Source: JAGLHV01 sp023132075 [NCBI: bacterium] (GTDB lineage Bacteria; CBDUZB01; JAGLHV01). From it: a stretch of 7,184 bases of DNA. Made by a program: the position numbers and the translations under genes. The notes under the pieces were generated by a model that saw only the letters and a list, made by a program, of their open reading frames with translations, searched no databases and had not been told where the DNA came from. Positions 6,195 through 7,184 of the stretch are shown one piece after another; position 1 is the stretch's first letter; every line of letters starts with the position of its first letter. The stretch spans positions 1 to 7,184 of the forward strand of contig JAGLYT010000080.1 in assembly GCA_023132075.1 (NCBI GenBank), given 5' to 3'.

Positions 6195-6234
6195 ATTTTT
6201 TTCCTTTTTTTAAATTTTTATTTCTAATATTACA

Positions 6235-7122
6235 TCATCCCCGAGGATGATATTTCTTGTGTAAAGCTTTCAGTTTTTCCCTGGTAACATGAGTATAAAT
6301 CTGAGTGGTGGAAATATCAGAATGCCCCAACATTTCCTGAACAAAACGTAAATCGGCGCCACGCTCCAATAGATGTGTAGCAAAAGAATGTCTCAATGTA
6401 TGAGGACTCACACTCTTATAAATACCGACTTTCTTCATATGTTTCTTCACTATCTTCCAAAACCCCGTCCGTGAAAACTTATCCCCTCTCTGACTTAAAA
6501 ACAAATTTTTTTTATCAGTAAATTTTTTATTCCGCACTTTTTCCAAATAATCATACACTGCACTTTTTGCTTTTTTACCTACCGGAATTATTCTCTCTTT
6601 ATTTCCTTTCCCTAAACATTTAACATATTCCATCTTTAAATTAATATCAGATAATTTTAAGTTGATTATTTCCGAAACTCTCATTCCCGTAGCATATAAC
6701 AATTCCAACATTGCCCTATCACGTAATTTGTTATTGAATTTTTCAGTGTCATCATTTAAGTAATCAAGTAAATTTTCGATTTCTTTAAAACTCAAAACAT
6801 ACGGAAGACTGAACCCTTTTTTTGGTGTTTTTAAATTAATAGTGGGATCTATCTTTGTATATCCCTCCGTAATCAAAAAACGGTGAAACATTTTTACGGA
6901 AATTAAAAATCTCCCTAAAGAAGAAACTTTTATTCCCTCTTTTTTTCTCGATTCCAAATAAAATAATATCTCTTTATAGGTTAAAGAAAAAAGAGAACAT
7001 TTTCTTTTTTCTAAATAGTTAAGATACGCACTTAAGTCAGACAAATAAGCATCTTGAGAATTTTTAGAAAGTCCTTTCTCAAACGTTATATAATTAATAA
7101 ATTCTTCTAAAATTTTTTTCAT
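6235..7122 (-). CDS. xerD: Site-specific tyrosine recombinase XerD
   Basis: The product is a 295-residue tyrosine recombinase, the usual size for XerC/XerD, which resolve chromosome dimers at dif sites in the cytoplasm near the division septum. The N-terminal SAM-like DNA-binding domain spans roughly residues 1-90 and the catalytic domain roughly 105-285. All catalytic residues are visible: R148 (TGMRVSE), K172 (GKGNKER), H241 and R244 (SPHTLRHSFATH), H267 (LGHSD) and the nucleophile Y276 (TTQIYTHV). XerD is preferred over XerC because the C-terminus ends LHKKYHPRG, close to the LHQQHHPRA ending of E. coli XerD, and R148 and K172 fall at the same positions as in E. coli XerD. The ATG start has a short GGA 4-6 nt upstream and overlaps the preceding frame by 4 nt. 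yicC follows after 40 nt. No dif-like site is evident here. An integron or phage integrase is unlikely, given the length, complete motifs and housekeeping neighbours. Confidence 0.93.
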   Translation of the reverse strand: MKKILEEFINYITFEKGLSKNSQDAYLSDLSAYLNYLEKRKCSLFSLTYKEILFYLESRKKEGIKVSSLGRFLISVKMFHRFLITEGYTKIDPTINLKTPKKGFSLPYVLSFKEIENLLDYLNDDTEKFNNKLRDRAMLELLYATGMRVSEIINLKLSDINLKMEYVKCLGKGNKERIIPVGKKAKSAVYDYLEKVRNKKFTDKKNLFLSQRGDKFSRTGFWKIVKKHMKKVGIYKSVSPHTLRHSFATHLLERGADLRFVQEMLGHSDISTTQIYTHVTREKLKALHKKYHPRG

Positions 7123-7184
7123 TTTTCCGTTATTTCTTGTAATAACAAATTATTTTTTTTCTCTTCACCTAATGAAGAAAACGG
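7119..7184 (-). CDS. 3' end of an unidentified upstream gene (partial)
   Basis: Reading in from the right edge, the minus strand has an uninterrupted frame of 21 codons ending in a TGA at 7119-7121. The visible tail is PFSSLGEEKKNNLLLQEITE followed by K, a lysine- and glutamate-rich end of the kind common at protein C-termini. The TGA shares bases with the ATG of xerD (ATGA overlap of 4 nt), a usual sign of translational coupling within an operon. That overlap is the main reason to think the frame is real; 21 open codons alone could be chance. No family can be recognised from so short a tail, and the rest of the gene lies outside the window. Confidence 0.5.
   Translation of the reverse strand, partial: PFSSLGEEKKNNLLLQEITEK

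Noticed and set aside
1-7184. CRISPR array, insertion sequence, dif or att site
   Set aside because: No regularly spaced direct repeats, transposase or terminal inverted repeats were seen. The tyrosine recombinase is a housekeeping XerD, and the tRNA-Arg is not flanked by a duplicated 3' end.

Overview
The window is an AT-rich bacterial stretch in which every supported gene lies on the minus strand, so it reads from high to low coordinates. Base composition, tight spacing, ATGA-type overlaps and purine-rich Shine-Dalgarno (SD) sites indicate a bacterium. The gene set (XerD, YicC, AlaRS, a DUF861 cupin, PilZ, a YhaM-like nuclease) does not fix a phylum. An uncultivated lineage such as Omnitrophota is only a weak guess from the look of the PilZ and cupin proteins.

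Region 1 (7184 to about 2504) is a housekeeping run. The last 21 codons of an unknown gene overlap xerD (site-specific chromosome-dimer recombinase). Then come yicC (endoribonuclease family), alaS (alanyl-tRNA synthetase) and a tRNA-Arg(CCG) only 16 nt after the alaS stop. No terminator-like hairpin is visible inside this run, so co-transcription is plausible. The annotated alaS start here is the internal ATG at 5280, which has an SD and matches the family N-terminus; the longer frame begins with TTG inside the yicC stop.

Region 2 (about 2503 to 1826) holds a spacer of about 200 nt with an inverted repeat. It is followed by a 50-residue two-helix membrane protein with a good SD and a 90-residue histidine-free DUF861-type cupin with a perfect AGGAGG. 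The two are 40 nt apart and look like a small operon.

Region 3 (about 1756 to 1) starts at a good sigma-70-like promoter (TTGACA-18-TAGAAT). It encodes a PilZ c-di-GMP-binding protein, a 47-codon small ORF, and an OB-fold plus HD-domain protein of the YhaM 3'-5' exoribonuclease family. The left edge may hold the beginning of a further gene with a hydrophobic N-terminus, possibly disrupted at an eight-base homopolymer.

The core genes are ordinary. The parts most worth a second look are the two small ORFs, the pairing of PilZ with a YhaM-like RNase behind a common promoter, and the membrane-peptide/cupin pair.
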